From: an uncultured Muribaculaceae bacterium
GTDB taxonomy: Bacteria > Bacteroidota > Bacteroidia > Bacteroidales > Muribaculaceae
Reading direction: 5' to 3'
Assembly: GCA_947626355.1 (NCBI GenBank)
Contig: CANQRV010000027.1
Location: 1-35,429, forward strand
Length of the DNA stretch: 35,429 nucleotides
Below are positions 9,702-17,665 of this stretch, one piece after another (position 1 is the stretch's first letter; every line of letters starts with the position of its first letter). Made by a program: the position numbers and the translations under genes. A model generated the notes under the pieces. The model was not told where the DNA came from, did no database searches, and was given only the letters and a program-made list of their open reading frames with translations.

Positions 9702-10511
9702 TCAGAGTCTGTCGTAGAGCTCCGCGAATGCCTCTGGGCCTCTCTCTACATCGGCGGCGAGCATCACGGGCTTGCCTGACGCCCGGGCCAGCTCGAGAAG
9801 CCCGGCGTCAGGCTCCTCGGTATGGAACACTATGGCGTCGGCATACTCCATCGCCATGCGGTGGAGAAGGTTGGTGTCGCCGGGAAGCTGCTCGAATTTC
9901 TTGAGCTCTTTCGCCGGAATGCCGTCGGCTTTCAGCTTGGCGAGAAACCTGGGGTCGACGGGAGCCTGGAGGCTGTCGGGAAGCACCGAATAGACTATCT
10001 TCGCTCCCTTGAACGACGGGTCGTCGCCATACGCCTTACGCATGTAGAGCGGCAGAAGGGCGCTGATCCAGCCCGTGCAGTGCACTATCTTGGGGTCCCA
10101 CCGGAGTTTCTTCACTGTCTCCATTGTGCCGCGGGTGAAGAAGAGGGTCCTCTCGTCGTTGTCCTCGCGGTTGCTGCCCACGGCGTCGACGTCGGAGTCG
10201 AGCTTCTGGAAGAAGTCGTCGTTGTCGATGAAATACACCTGGATCCTTGCGGGCTGAAGCGATGCCACCTTGATCACAAGCGGATGGTCGTTGTCGTCGA
10301 TGATGATTCCCAGCCCGCTCAGCCTGATCACTTCGTGAAGCTGGTTGCGGCGCTCGTTGACGCTGCCGTAGTTGGGCATGAAGATCCTTACCTCACGGCC
10401 GTGTTTCTGCTGCATGGCCTGAGGCAGCGAGCGCCCGAAGTCGGCTGTGGGCGACGAGGGAAGATAAGGAGTGATTTCCTGAGAGATGTAGAGAATTCGG
10501 TTGTTGGTCAT
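9702..10511 (-). CDS. Short glycogen/starch-synthase-like protein (GT5 N-terminal half only)
   Basis: A 269-residue protein resembling only the N-terminal Rossmann half of GT5 glycogen synthase, which is normally near 470-480 residues. Visible matches are the first strand RILYISQEITPY, LPQAMQQKHGREVRIFMPNYG (compare LPKAL...VRVVLPRYG), and VHCTGWISALLPLYMRK (compare HCHDWHTALVP). The ADP-glucose loop K-x-G-G-L is replaced by SPTADFG, so the key lysine is missing, and the C-terminal nucleotide-binding half is absent. It may be a regulatory or scaffolding relative rather than a polymerising enzyme. The frame is open to 10538, but the ATG at 10511 (MTNNRILY) fits the family N-terminus. It heads the leftward unit with the DUF4270 lipoprotein, an arrangement I recall in other Bacteroidales next to panC. 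Confidence 0.85.
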   Translation of the reverse strand: MTNNRILYISQEITPYLPSSPTADFGRSLPQAMQQKHGREVRIFMPNYGSVNERRNQLHEVIRLSGLGIIIDDNDHPLVIKVASLQPARIQVYFIDNDDFFQKLDSDVDAVGSNREDNDERTLFFTRGTMETVKKLRWDPKIVHCTGWISALLPLYMRKAYGDDPSFKGAKIVYSVLPDSLQAPVDPRFLAKLKADGIPAKELKKFEQLPGDTNLLHRMAMEYADAIVFHTEEPDAGLLELARASGKPVMLAADVERGPEAFAELYDRL

Positions 10512-10588
10512 AATATGATTGTTAGGCCGTAGCCTCACGGCAGCCCGTCGAGGCGGTCGCGCTTCGCCGAGCTGCGGGAAAATTTTTG

Positions 10589-10596
10589 CAAAGGTA
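10589..10596 (-). promoter_or_regulatory. Probable -7 box for the glycogen-synthase-like unit
   Basis: TACCTTTG on the minus strand matches TAnnTTTG and would start transcription near 10585, giving a leader of about 74 bases to the ATG at 10511. No TTTG stands at the ideal -33 distance, so this call rests on the -7 box alone. The 280-base gap 10512-10791 is AT-rich and holds this promoter and the divergent panC promoter; I see no gene in it. Confidence 0.45.
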
Positions 10597-10709
10597 ATAA
10601 TAAAATCCCAAATAATGTGTCGGCTTGCCCTTTTCGATGACCAAATTTAAACATCTTTAATAATAGATTCCCGTTTTTTGAGCCATGACTAAGACTTTCA
10701 TTGGAATTT

Positions 10710-10741
10710 TTTGCCCATATTGCCGACTTTCATTAATTTTG
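10710..10741 (+). promoter_or_regulatory. Promoter of panC
   Basis: TTTG (10710-10713), a 20-base spacer and TAATTTTG (10734-10741) match the Bacteroidetes consensus exactly. Transcription should begin about 10745-10748, giving a leader of roughly 45 bases before the panC ATG. The leader is AT-rich with no Shine-Dalgarno site. Confidence 0.8.
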
Positions 10742-10791
10742 CACCCGGTAATATTTAAATCTTATCATATCTCTCCACGCAATTCAAGGCA

Positions 10792-11661
10792 ATGATAATA
10801 ATCAGACAAGTCAGCGAGCTTGAGAGCTTCGTCGCTCTTCAGAAAGAACGCAAGAGCTCAATCGGTCTCGTACCTACAATGGGGGCGCTCCATGCAGGCC
10901 ACCTGTCGCTCGTGGAGCGTGCGGTAGCCGAAAACGACGCCGCCATAGTCAGCGTATTCGTCAATCCGACACAGTTTAACAACCCCGACGACCTTCGCAG
11001 TTATCCTCGCGACGAGGAGGCGGATTTCCGTCTGCTTGCCAAGGCCGGAGTCACCGCAGTCTTCGCACCCGGCGTCGAGGAGATTTATCCACAGGGTGTG
11101 GAGGCGGCCAAAGGAGAGAAGGTGTTCCGTCTGGGTCAGGCGGCCGAGGTGATGGAAGGCAGATACCGTCCCGGGCATTTCCAGGGCGTCGCCCAGATCG
11201 TCAGCATGCTCTTCCGGCTCTGCCGCCCCGACAGGGCATATTTCGGTGAGAAGGATTTCCAGCAGATCGCCGTAATCCGCAATATGGTGGAGTCGGAAGG
11301 TATCGACGTCGATATCGTGGCGTGCCCCATCAAGAGGGATGCCGACGGCCTCGCCCTCTCCAGCCGCAACGCGCTCCTCACTCCCGAGCAGCGTCGCATA
11401 GCCCCCGAGATACATGCCGCGCTCGCATATAGCGTGGACTACAGCCGCGACCATAGCGTGAAGGCCACCCACGACACGGTGGTGGAGCGCATCGAGGCAA
11501 TCTCCGGGATGAAGGTGGAATATTTCGAGATCGTCGATGCAAGGACACTCGCCGGTGTGGATGAGTGGGAGGAGTCGCCTTGGATTGTGGGATGCATCAC
11601 CGTATATTGCGGAAAGGTGCGTCTCATCGACAACATTACTTACCGTATGCCCCGTGGCTGA
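10792..11661 (+). CDS. panC: Pantothenate synthetase
   Basis: PanC (289 residues) condenses pantoate and beta-alanine, with ATP, to form pantothenate, the coenzyme A precursor. The nucleotidyltransferase signature PTMGALHAGHLSL (28-40) carries the HxGH-type histidines H34 and H37. VNPTQFNNPDDLRSYPRD forms the pantoate pocket, and the downstream FxGEKDFQQIAVIR and KRDADGLALSSRNALL (KMSKS-like loop) are complete. Length is normal for the family. It is followed 35 bases later by panD, which makes the beta-alanine substrate, so the pair provides two consecutive steps. The start lies just after the promoter at 10710-10741 and matches the family N-terminus. Confidence 0.97.
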   Translation: MIIIRQVSELESFVALQKERKSSIGLVPTMGALHAGHLSLVERAVAENDAAIVSVFVNPTQFNNPDDLRSYPRDEEADFRLLAKAGVTAVFAPGVEEIYPQGVEAAKGEKVFRLGQAAEVMEGRYRPGHFQGVAQIVSMLFRLCRPDRAYFGEKDFQQIAVIRNMVESEGIDVDIVACPIKRDADGLALSSRNALLTPEQRRIAPEIHAALAYSVDYSRDHSVKATHDTVVERIEAISGMKVEYFEIVDARTLAGVDEWEESPWIVGCITVYCGKVRLIDNITYRMPRG

Positions 11662-11696
11662 GCGTCTCAGACCAGGGTTAATAAAACACCGACATT

Positions 11697-12044
11697 ATGC
11701 TGATTGAAATGATGAAGTCGAAGATCCACCGCGTCACCGTGACGCAGGCGAATCTCAATTACATAGGCAGCATTACCATTGACCGCGCGCTGCTCCGCGC
11801 AGCTGACATCCTCGAGGGCCAGCGCGTGTGGATTGTCAACAACAACAACGGAGAGCGTTTCGATACTTACGTGATCGCAGGCGAGGAGGGCAGCGGAGTG
11901 ATATGTCTCAACGGAGCGGCCGCCAGAAAGGCGCAGCCCGGAGACATCATCATCATCATGACCTACGCCCAGATGACTCCCGATGAGGCGAAAGCCCACA
12001 AGCCGGTAGTGGTGTTTCCGGACACCGCCACCAACAGACTTTAA
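11697..12044 (+). CDS. panD: Aspartate 1-decarboxylase proenzyme
   Basis: PanD (115 residues) decarboxylates aspartate to beta-alanine for pantothenate. It is made as an inactive chain that cleaves itself at a Gly-Ser bond; here that is G24-S25 within NYIGSITID, so S25 becomes the pyruvoyl group. The lysine K9 ([11 protein letters not shown]), R54-containing loop ([16 protein letters not shown]) and [17 protein letters not shown] segment all match. Bacteroidetes PanD self-processes or needs no PanZ so far as is known; no panZ is nearby. It lies between panC and ffh with gaps of 35 and 21 bases, suggesting one transcript. Confidence 0.97.
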   Translation: MLIEMMKSKIHRVTVTQANLNYIGSITIDRALLRAADILEGQRVWIVNNNNGERFDTYVIAGEEGSGVICLNGAAARKAQPGDIIIIMTYAQMTPDEAKAHKPVVVFPDTATNRL

Positions 12045-12065
12045 CCCCAAACCCAAAAGCCGAAA

Positions 12066-13412
12066 ATGTTTAACAATCTATCAGAACGTCTCGAACGCTC
12101 CTTCAAGATACTCAAGGGCGAAGGCCGCATCTCCGAGATCAATATAGCCGAGACCATGAAAGACGTGCGCCGGGCCCTGCTCGACGCCGACGTGAATTAC
12201 AAGGTGGCGAAGCAGTTCACCGACACTGTGAAGCAGAAGGCTCTCGGTCAGAATGTGATCAACGCCCTGAAGCCTAAGGAGCTCATGGTGAAGATAGTCC
12301 ACGATGAGCTCACAGCCCTCATGGGCGGCAAGGAAGTGCCGATCAATCTCTCCGGCAATCCCACGGTGATCCTCATGTCGGGTCTTCAGGGTTCCGGCAA
12401 GACAACCTTCTCCGGTAAGCTCGCACGCAAGCTGAAGAACAAGGGGAAGAATCCCCTCCTCGTGGCCGGCGACGTCTATCGTCCCGCAGCCATCGAGCAG
12501 CTGAAGGTGGTGGGCGAGTCGATAGGGGTGCCCGTATATACAGAGGAGGGCAACCAGGATCCGGTGGCCATCGCGAAGGCCGGCATCGCCGAAGCTAAGA
12601 GCACCCACCATGACGTGGTGATTATCGACACAGCGGGACGTCTCGCCGTCGACGAGCGTATGATGGATGAGATAGAGTCGATCAAGAATGCCGTCAAGCC
12701 CCAGGAGATTCTTTTTGTGGTCGACTCCATGACCGGTCAGGACGCCGTCAACACAGCCAAGGCCTTCAACGAGCGCCTTGACTTTGACGGGGTGGTGCTC
12801 ACGAAGCTCGACGGCGACACACGTGGCGGCGCCGCCCTCTCAATCCGCCAGGTTGTCGACAAGCCTATCAAATATGTCGGCACAGGTGAGAAACTCGAGG
12901 ATATCCAGGAGTTCAACCCGGAGGGTATGGCCCAGCGAATCCTCGGAATGGGCGACATCGTGGAGCTCGCCAGAAGGGCTCAGGAAAACTACGACCTCAA
13001 GGAGGCCGAGAAGCTCCAGGAGAAGATCCGCAAGAACAAGTTTGATTTTGAAGATTTCATGAATCAGATAAATCAGATCAAGAAGATGGGCAACATCAAG
13101 GATCTTGCTTCCATGATTCCCGGTGTGGGCAAAGCCATCAAGGATATCGACATCGACAACGACGCCTTCAAGGGCATAGAGGCCATTATCAATTCGATGA
13201 CCCCGTTCGAGCGCCATAATCCACAGCTCATCAACGCCAGCCGCCGCCAGCGCATCGCAAAAGGTTCCGGCCATTCCGTGCAGGAGGTCAACAAGCTCAT
13301 CAAGCAGTTTGAAGACACCCGAAAGGTCATGAAGATGGCCACGGGAATGAAAAACCCCATGAAGATGATGCAGCAGCTGCGCCAGGCTCAGGGAAAGATG
13401 GGTCGCCGGTGA
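12066..13412 (+). CDS. ffh: Signal recognition particle protein Ffh (SRP54)
   Basis: Ffh (448 residues) binds 4.5S RNA and the signal sequences of nascent membrane and secreted proteins and hands them to FtsY. The N domain (1-95) is followed by the G domain: G1 GLQGSGKTT (106-114), the DVYRPAAIEQL block (136-146), G3 DTAGRL (188-193), G4 TKLDGDTRGGAALS (about 246-259) and the closing loop GTGEKLEDIQEF. The methionine-rich M domain (about 300-448) contains MTPFERHNPQLINASRRQRIAKGSG, the RNA-binding helix-turn-helix with its arginine and serine pattern, and ends MKNPMKMMQQLRQAQGKMGRR. The domain order is full-length and no residue is lost. It sits 21 bases after panD. Confidence 0.98.
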   Translation: MFNNLSERLERSFKILKGEGRISEINIAETMKDVRRALLDADVNYKVAKQFTDTVKQKALGQNVINALKPKELMVKIVHDELTALMGGKEVPINLSGNPTVILMSGLQGSGKTTFSGKLARKLKNKGKNPLLVAGDVYRPAAIEQLKVVGESIGVPVYTEEGNQDPVAIAKAGIAEAKSTHHDVVIIDTAGRLAVDERMMDEIESIKNAVKPQEILFVVDSMTGQDAVNTAKAFNERLDFDGVVLTKLDGDTRGGAALSIRQVVDKPIKYVGTGEKLEDIQEFNPEGMAQRILGMGDIVELARRAQENYDLKEAEKLQEKIRKNKFDFEDFMNQINQIKKMGNIKDLASMIPGVGKAIKDIDIDNDAFKGIEAIINSMTPFERHNPQLINASRRQRIAKGSGHSVQEVNKLIKQFEDTRKVMKMATGMKNPMKMMQQLRQAQGKMGRR

Positions 13413-13418
13413 GTCCGG

Positions 13419-13469
13419 CTTCCCCTCTTTCCCCCTTTTCCCCCTTTTCCCTCTATTCCTCTCTTTTTT
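13419..13469 (+). repeat. Polypyrimidine tract after ffh
   Basis: Fifty of 51 bases are C or T (the exception is A at 13455), including tandem TTTCCCCC/TTTTCCCCC/TTTTCCC units and a closing run of six T. It begins a few bases after the ffh stop and ends before the porin gene. It has no hairpin and is not a classical terminator. Such mirror-like homopurine-homopyrimidine runs can form triplex DNA, and the U/C-rich RNA would be unstructured. Confidence 0.7.
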
Positions 13470-13504
13470 GAATTTCTAACGCCTTAAATCTATATACCTG
13501 ACTC

Positions 13505-14569
13505 ATGAAACATGCATTACTGACGGCTATGCTCGCCGCCGCTGTGTCGCCGGCCGCGTATGCTCAGAATCTCGACGACGAGCCTGAATCGCAGCGTTCC
13601 TCGCAGCTTCAGTCGGAAATCCTCCGTCTCGATGTGGAGGCACGCGCCGACTGGCAGCTCAATTCCCGCGATGGCCACACCGACAAGGGCGACAGCGGAT
13701 TCGAGGGTAAATACCTTATCATACGAGCCGACGGACAGATTATCGACGGACTTACCTACAGCTGGCGTCAGCGCCTTAACAAGAAACATGGCGACAGCAA
13801 TTTCTTCGATGCCACCGATTGGGTCTATCTCAACTATAAGACCGGTGGATGGAATTTCCAGGCCGGAAAGCAGGTGGTTGCCATCGGCGGTTATGAATAC
13901 GACCGTTCGCCGGTTGACCTCTATGGCTGCTCCGTGTTCTGGAACAACATTCCATGCTACGATTTCGGCGTTGCCGTCGGCTATGACATCACCGGCAACG
14001 ACCGCCTGACGGCGCAGGTGACACAGAGTCCGTTCTTCATCACCGACAACCGAGACATGTATGCCTACAACCTGATGTGGAACGGCCGTCACGGGTTCTA
14101 CGAGTCGATCTGGTCGGCCAACCTTATTGAATATGCCGATGGAAAGTATATCAACTATATCGCTCTCGGCAATAAATTCTCATATGGCAAAGCCTGGCTT
14201 GAGCTCGACTTCATGAACCGCGCCTCTTCCCACCAGACTTTCCTCTTCAAGGACTGCTCGGTGATGGCTGAGCTCTCATGGCATCCCGGCTCTAAATGGA
14301 GAGTGTTCGGTAAATACACCTACGACGTCAACCATTCCGGCACCGCCGCCGACCTGACGGTGCTCAGCGGCACTGAGCTTAATATGGTAGGCGCGGGAGC
14401 CGAGTTCTATCCTCTCGCCCTGCGTCGCCACAGGCTCCGCATTCATGCCGGCCTGTTCTATTCATGGGGCAGCAACGCCAATGAGTCAAATCCCATGCAG
14501 AACAAGACCCTCTTCGTCTCGGCCGGTCTCACCTGGGATATGAATCTTCTGAATATCAATCGTAGATAA
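13505..14569 (+). CDS. Outer-membrane porin, phosphate-selective porin O/P-like
   Basis: A 354-residue protein with a clear signal peptide (residues 1-20, ending SPAAYAQ). The rest is a chain of alternating beta-strands rich in aromatic residues, with girdle-like ends (GKYLIIRADGQ, TYSWRQRLNKK, WVYLNYKTGGWNFQAGKQ, FNWNNIP-like FWNNIPCYDFGVAVGYD, KWRVFGKYTYDV, GLFYSWGSN). It resembles the porin O/P family of outer-membrane channels common in Bacteroidetes. The last residues (NLLNINRR) lack the usual terminal aromatic, but the strand SAGLTWDMNL precedes them. The ligand cannot be predicted, and the phosphate label comes only from the family name. It lies 14 bases before the gate-domain gene, suggesting co-transcription. 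Confidence 0.82.
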   Translation: MKHALLTAMLAAAVSPAAYAQNLDDEPESQRSSQLQSEILRLDVEARADWQLNSRDGHTDKGDSGFEGKYLIIRADGQIIDGLTYSWRQRLNKKHGDSNFFDATDWVYLNYKTGGWNFQAGKQVVAIGGYEYDRSPVDLYGCSVFWNNIPCYDFGVAVGYDITGNDRLTAQVTQSPFFITDNRDMYAYNLMWNGRHGFYESIWSANLIEYADGKYINYIALGNKFSYGKAWLELDFMNRASSHQTFLFKDCSVMAELSWHPGSKWRVFGKYTYDVNHSGTAADLTVLSGTELNMVGAGAEFYPLALRRHRLRIHAGLFYSWGSNANESNPMQNKTLFVSAGLTWDMNLLNINRR

Positions 14570-14583
14570 ACGCTATCGGCTTT

Positions 14584-15777
14584 ATGGAAATCAATGATGA
14601 GATTGCCGCCGCCCCCTCGGCGCAGGCCCATGTGAAGAAGAAAAAGAAGATGCTCTCACGTTACGAAGGTGTCATCTGCCTCGTAGTGGTGTTCGGCCTC
14701 TTCTATTACCTCGGCCAGGTGATGGGCATGGCGAATATGCTCAACACAATGATGCATACCGCCCATGACCTGCTGCTCAACACCGTGTTCTATCTCATGG
14801 GCATCTGTGTGCTTACGGGTGCGCTCGGACGTATTTTCGTGGAATTCGGTGTTGTGAAGATGCTGGAGAAGATGTTGCGCCCGCTCATGAAGCCACTCTT
14901 CAATCTCCCGGGCGTGGCTTCGCTTGGGGCTGTCATGACCTTCCTCAGCGACAACCCTGCCATCATCTCCCTCGCCTCCGACAGGAGGTTCAGTACATAT
15001 TTCAGGAAATTCCAGTTTATCTCCCTCACCAATTTCGGCACTGCTTTCGGTATGGGTCTCCTCGTGATGGTCTTCATGGTGGGCCAGGGATTCTTCTGGC
15101 AGCCGGTCATCGGTTTCGTGGGCGCTTTCTGCGGCTGCATAGTCTCCACGAGGCTGATGCAGTATTTCGTCGTGAAGAATTATCCTGCTTTCGCTACAGA
15201 GAATGTGGTCGCAGACGCCGACGACATCGAGAAGGAAGAAGTGAAGGAAGAGAAATCGGGATTCGTGAGGGTGCTCAATTCCCTGCTCGACGGCGGTCGC
15301 ACAGGTGTTGACGTGGGTCTGGCGATTATCCCAGGTGTGCTTATTATCTCCACGCTTGTCATGATACTGACGTTCGGCACTTCGGCCGACGGCACATATA
15401 CCGGAGCGGCCTATGAGGGTGTCGCCCTCCTTCCCGCCCTCGCGGAGAAGATCAATTTCATTTTCGAGTTCCTCTTCGGTTTCGGCGATCCGCACCTCAT
15501 AGCCTTTCCCATCACGGCTCTCGGAGCTGTGGGCGCCGCACTTGGCCTCGTGCCGAATTTCCTTTCCCAGGGATGGGTCGACGGCAACGCCATTGCCGTC
15601 TTCACGGCTATCGGCATGTGCTGGAGCGGCTATCTCAGCACACACACCGCTATGCTCGACTCGCTCGGTTACCGTGAGCTGACGCCGAAGGCCATCCTTT
15701 CCCACACCATCGGCGGCATCGTGGCCGCAATCATAGCCCATCTCCTCTACATGCTCGTCACGATGATGATGGCATGA
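14584..15777 (+). CDS. Nucleoside-recognition/gate-domain inner-membrane protein
   Basis: A 397-residue polytopic membrane protein with about nine to ten hydrophobic segments. It contains two gate-like halves: one around LTGALGRIFVEFGVVKMLEKMLRPLMKPLFNLPGV with the downstream SDNPAIISLAS, and a second around RTGVDVGLAIIPGVLIISTLVMIL. These match the family known as YjiH-like/CD0519-type membrane proteins with gate domains. A charged cytoplasmic loop (about 208-226, DADDIEKEEVKEEKSG) joins the halves. The N-terminus has a polylysine run (KKKKKM). Substrates are unknown; some relatives affect spore maturation or nucleoside transport. Short gaps on both sides (14 bases after the porin gene, 28 before the histidine kinase) suggest one unit with the porin and the kinase. 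Confidence 0.8.
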   Translation: MEINDEIAAAPSAQAHVKKKKKMLSRYEGVICLVVVFGLFYYLGQVMGMANMLNTMMHTAHDLLLNTVFYLMGICVLTGALGRIFVEFGVVKMLEKMLRPLMKPLFNLPGVASLGAVMTFLSDNPAIISLASDRRFSTYFRKFQFISLTNFGTAFGMGLLVMVFMVGQGFFWQPVIGFVGAFCGCIVSTRLMQYFVVKNYPAFATENVVADADDIEKEEVKEEKSGFVRVLNSLLDGGRTGVDVGLAIIPGVLIISTLVMILTFGTSADGTYTGAAYEGVALLPALAEKINFIFEFLFGFGDPHLIAFPITALGAVGAALGLVPNFLSQGWVDGNAIAVFTAIGMCWSGYLSTHTAMLDSLGYRELTPKAILSHTIGGIVAAIIAHLLYMLVTMMMA

Positions 15778-15805
15778 ATGCCTTTCTACTGCTGATGTTC
15801 AATCC

Positions 15806-17584
15806 ATGAGCCTTAGATTTTTTATTGCCGCTTTGATATGCGTTGCGTGTTGCCGCACGGCCGGCGCCGGGACCTCTCTCCCTGATCAGGTGGCGCGCCT
15901 GCGCGCCTGCGCCGACAGCCTCCATAGTGTAGGACGCACAGATTCCGCGGTCATTGTCGGAGAGAAGGCTGTGGCTCTCGCCCTCAAGAGCGGAGATCCC
16001 ACTCTGATTGTAGGGAGCCATGCCTCGCAGGGTGTCTTTCTCCGTTCCACCGGCGATGTCGATGGAGCGTTGAGGCAGTATGAGGAAGCCCTGTCAATAG
16101 TGACTTCTGATGAATTCCGTCGCAATCCCGGCCAGGAGGCCGTAGAGGAGGCTGCCTCGCTCTATATCAATCTTGCGGTGCTCAATCTTGACACCGACAA
16201 TAAGGAGGCGGCAGCCGCCGATGCCGCACTCGCCGCCGACTGGGTATCAAAAAGCAATGACCGGGAGCTGCGGGCCACGGTCTTCGGAGTCGCCGGATCC
16301 GTGATGACGGGATGTGGCGATCTCAGGAAGGCCATGCGCTATCAGGATCTCGCATACCGTGATGCCGAGGCTTCCGGCGACAGGGAATCCGCGTTCAGGG
16401 CAGCGGCCTATGCCATGCTTATAGCAAGCCGTCTCGGCAACACGGCCGATGAGGGGGCCTGGCGCGGCAGGTGTGCCGCGCTTTTGCCGGAGATGAAGTC
16501 GGTAATGGCGAAGCTGGTATATTATCAGGCTGAATGCTCCATCTCACTTTCGGCCGGCCGCCGTCGGGAAGCTATTGACTGGTTTCAGAAAATACTGTCG
16601 GTCGACGGTATCGACAACCTTCCTTTCGTGAAATTCGACTGCTACAACAATATGCATGCCGTCTATGCGCAGCTCGGTGATTACGGTATGGCATACGCCA
16701 CGGTGCTTAAGAGCAATCAGCTGCGTGATTCGCTGTGGGAGAGCGAAAAGGCGCAGAGCCTTCGCGACCTTTCCGTGAAATACGAGACCAGGGAGAAGGA
16801 GCTCGCCCTTGCCCGCAGCGAGGCTTCAAGGTCTAATGTCCTTGTCTGGCTGTTCGCTCTGGCGGCCCTCCTGATGGTGGGTGTCGTGGTGTTCGTGGCC
16901 TACTGGGGACGTCAGCGCCGCCTCCGGATGCGGCGGGAGCTTGAGTTTGCCAACCTGAAGGCAGAGATATCCCGCGAGCTTACAAAGCAGTATGTGGAAG
17001 GGCTTGAGAATGAACGTCAGCGAATGGCCCGCGAGCTCCACGACGGGGTGTGCAACGACCTTCTCGCCATCCGCATGGAGATGGGCGACAGCAGCTCCGA
17101 CTGCACCACCGCGCAGCTTCTGGATGCCTGCCGCGAGAATGTGAGGAGAATATCCCATGAGCTTATGCCTCCCGAATTCTCCTATGCCAATATAGATGAG
17201 GTGTTGCGTTATTTCCTATGCCGTCGGGGTCATGCCGCATCCGACAGCATTCGCGTCTCCTACTCTTCTTCGGCTGATCATCAGTCGTGGAACGATGTCG
17301 GAGACTCCGTAGCTCTCGAGATTTACCGTATAGTGCAGGAAGCGGTAGGCAATGCCAGAAAGCATTCCGGTGCCTCTGCTATTGATGTCGAGCTGACGCT
17401 CGCCGACGGAGTGCTGCGCCTCACGGTGAAAGACAACGGCACTTTCAAGTCTGAAGGCAGGAAAGGCCTCGGACTTGAGTCGATACGTCGTCGTGGCGAT
17501 TCCATAGGTGCCGCGGTTTCGATCACAAGCCGGGAAGGGGAGAGCACTGTCGTGGAAGTGAGGGTGCCGATAGGGAAAAGATAG
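15806..17584 (+). CDS. Periplasmic-TPR sensor histidine kinase (HisKA_3 type)
   Basis: A 592-residue sensor kinase. A leader (1-22) is followed by a long helical periplasmic region (about 25-335) that reads as tetratricopeptide repeats, for example the run YEEALSIVTSDEFRRNPGQEAV and the helix AIDWFQKILS. One transmembrane segment lies at about 344-367. The cytoplasmic part has a HisKA_3 dimerisation helix with phospho-acceptor H412 (ARELHDGVCNDLLAIRME), and a HATPase_c domain: N box QEAVGNARKHSG (about 510), D box VKDNG (about 540) and G box GLGLESIRRR (about 554). HisKA_3 kinases phosphorylate NarL/LuxR regulators; the next gene encodes one. The signal it detects is unknown. Its stop is about 80 bases before the regulator ATG, and the regulator has its own promoter. 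Confidence 0.93.
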   Translation: MSLRFFIAALICVACCRTAGAGTSLPDQVARLRACADSLHSVGRTDSAVIVGEKAVALALKSGDPTLIVGSHASQGVFLRSTGDVDGALRQYEEALSIVTSDEFRRNPGQEAVEEAASLYINLAVLNLDTDNKEAAAADAALAADWVSKSNDRELRATVFGVAGSVMTGCGDLRKAMRYQDLAYRDAEASGDRESAFRAAAYAMLIASRLGNTADEGAWRGRCAALLPEMKSVMAKLVYYQAECSISLSAGRRREAIDWFQKILSVDGIDNLPFVKFDCYNNMHAVYAQLGDYGMAYATVLKSNQLRDSLWESEKAQSLRDLSVKYETREKELALARSEASRSNVLVWLFALAALLMVGVVVFVAYWGRQRRLRMRRELEFANLKAEISRELTKQYVEGLENERQRMARELHDGVCNDLLAIRMEMGDSSSDCTTAQLLDACRENVRRISHELMPPEFSYANIDEVLRYFLCRRGHAASDSIRVSYSSSADHQSWNDVGDSVALEIYRIVQEAVGNARKHSGASAIDVELTLADGVLRLTVKDNGTFKSEGRKGLGLESIRRRGDSIGAAVSITSREGESTVVEVRVPIGKR

Positions 17585-17601
17585 ACCCCGGACATGAAAA
17601 C

Positions 17602-17615
17602 TACGGTTTTCCGTA
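17602..17615. promoter_or_regulatory. Inverted repeat immediately upstream of the response-regulator promoter
   Basis: TACGG (17602-17606) and CCGTA (17611-17615) flank TTTT. The 5+5 repeat ends two bases before the -33 box TTG at 17617-17619. Its position suits a binding site for a dimeric LuxR-type regulator, but the half-sites are short. Confidence 0.4.
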
Positions 17616-17616
17616 A

Positions 17617-17647
17617 TTGCCAGTATGTGTGACATGTGTTAATTTTG
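17617..17647 (+). promoter_or_regulatory. Promoter of the response regulator
   Basis: TTG (17617-17619), 20 bases, then TAATTTTG (17640-17647) fits the Bacteroidetes consensus. Transcription would start at about 17651-17654, inside the inverted repeat at 17645-17665. The regulator can thus be made separately from its kinase. Confidence 0.72.
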
Positions 17648-17665
17648 CATAATCAAATTATGCAA
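17645..17665. promoter_or_regulatory. Perfect inverted repeat over -7 box and transcription start (operator candidate)
   Basis: TTGCATAAT (17645-17653) and ATTATGCAA (17657-17665) are perfect complements around the spacer CAA. The repeat shares three bases with the -7 box and covers the predicted start site and the A of the first possible ATG. A dimer bound here would block RNA polymerase, so autorepression by the LuxR-type regulator is the simplest idea. In the mRNA the same bases could only partly form a hairpin. Confidence 0.6.

Noticed and set aside
14656..15741. Minus-strand open frame of 361 codons
   Set aside because: It mirrors the gate-domain membrane protein. High-GC third positions open the opposite frame, and its translation is a histidine/glutamate-rich string without a recognisable fold.
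17645..17665. Reading the regulator inverted repeat as a terminator for the histidine kinase
   Set aside because: There is no T-run after it, and it overlaps a strong promoter box and the start site, which fits an operator better.
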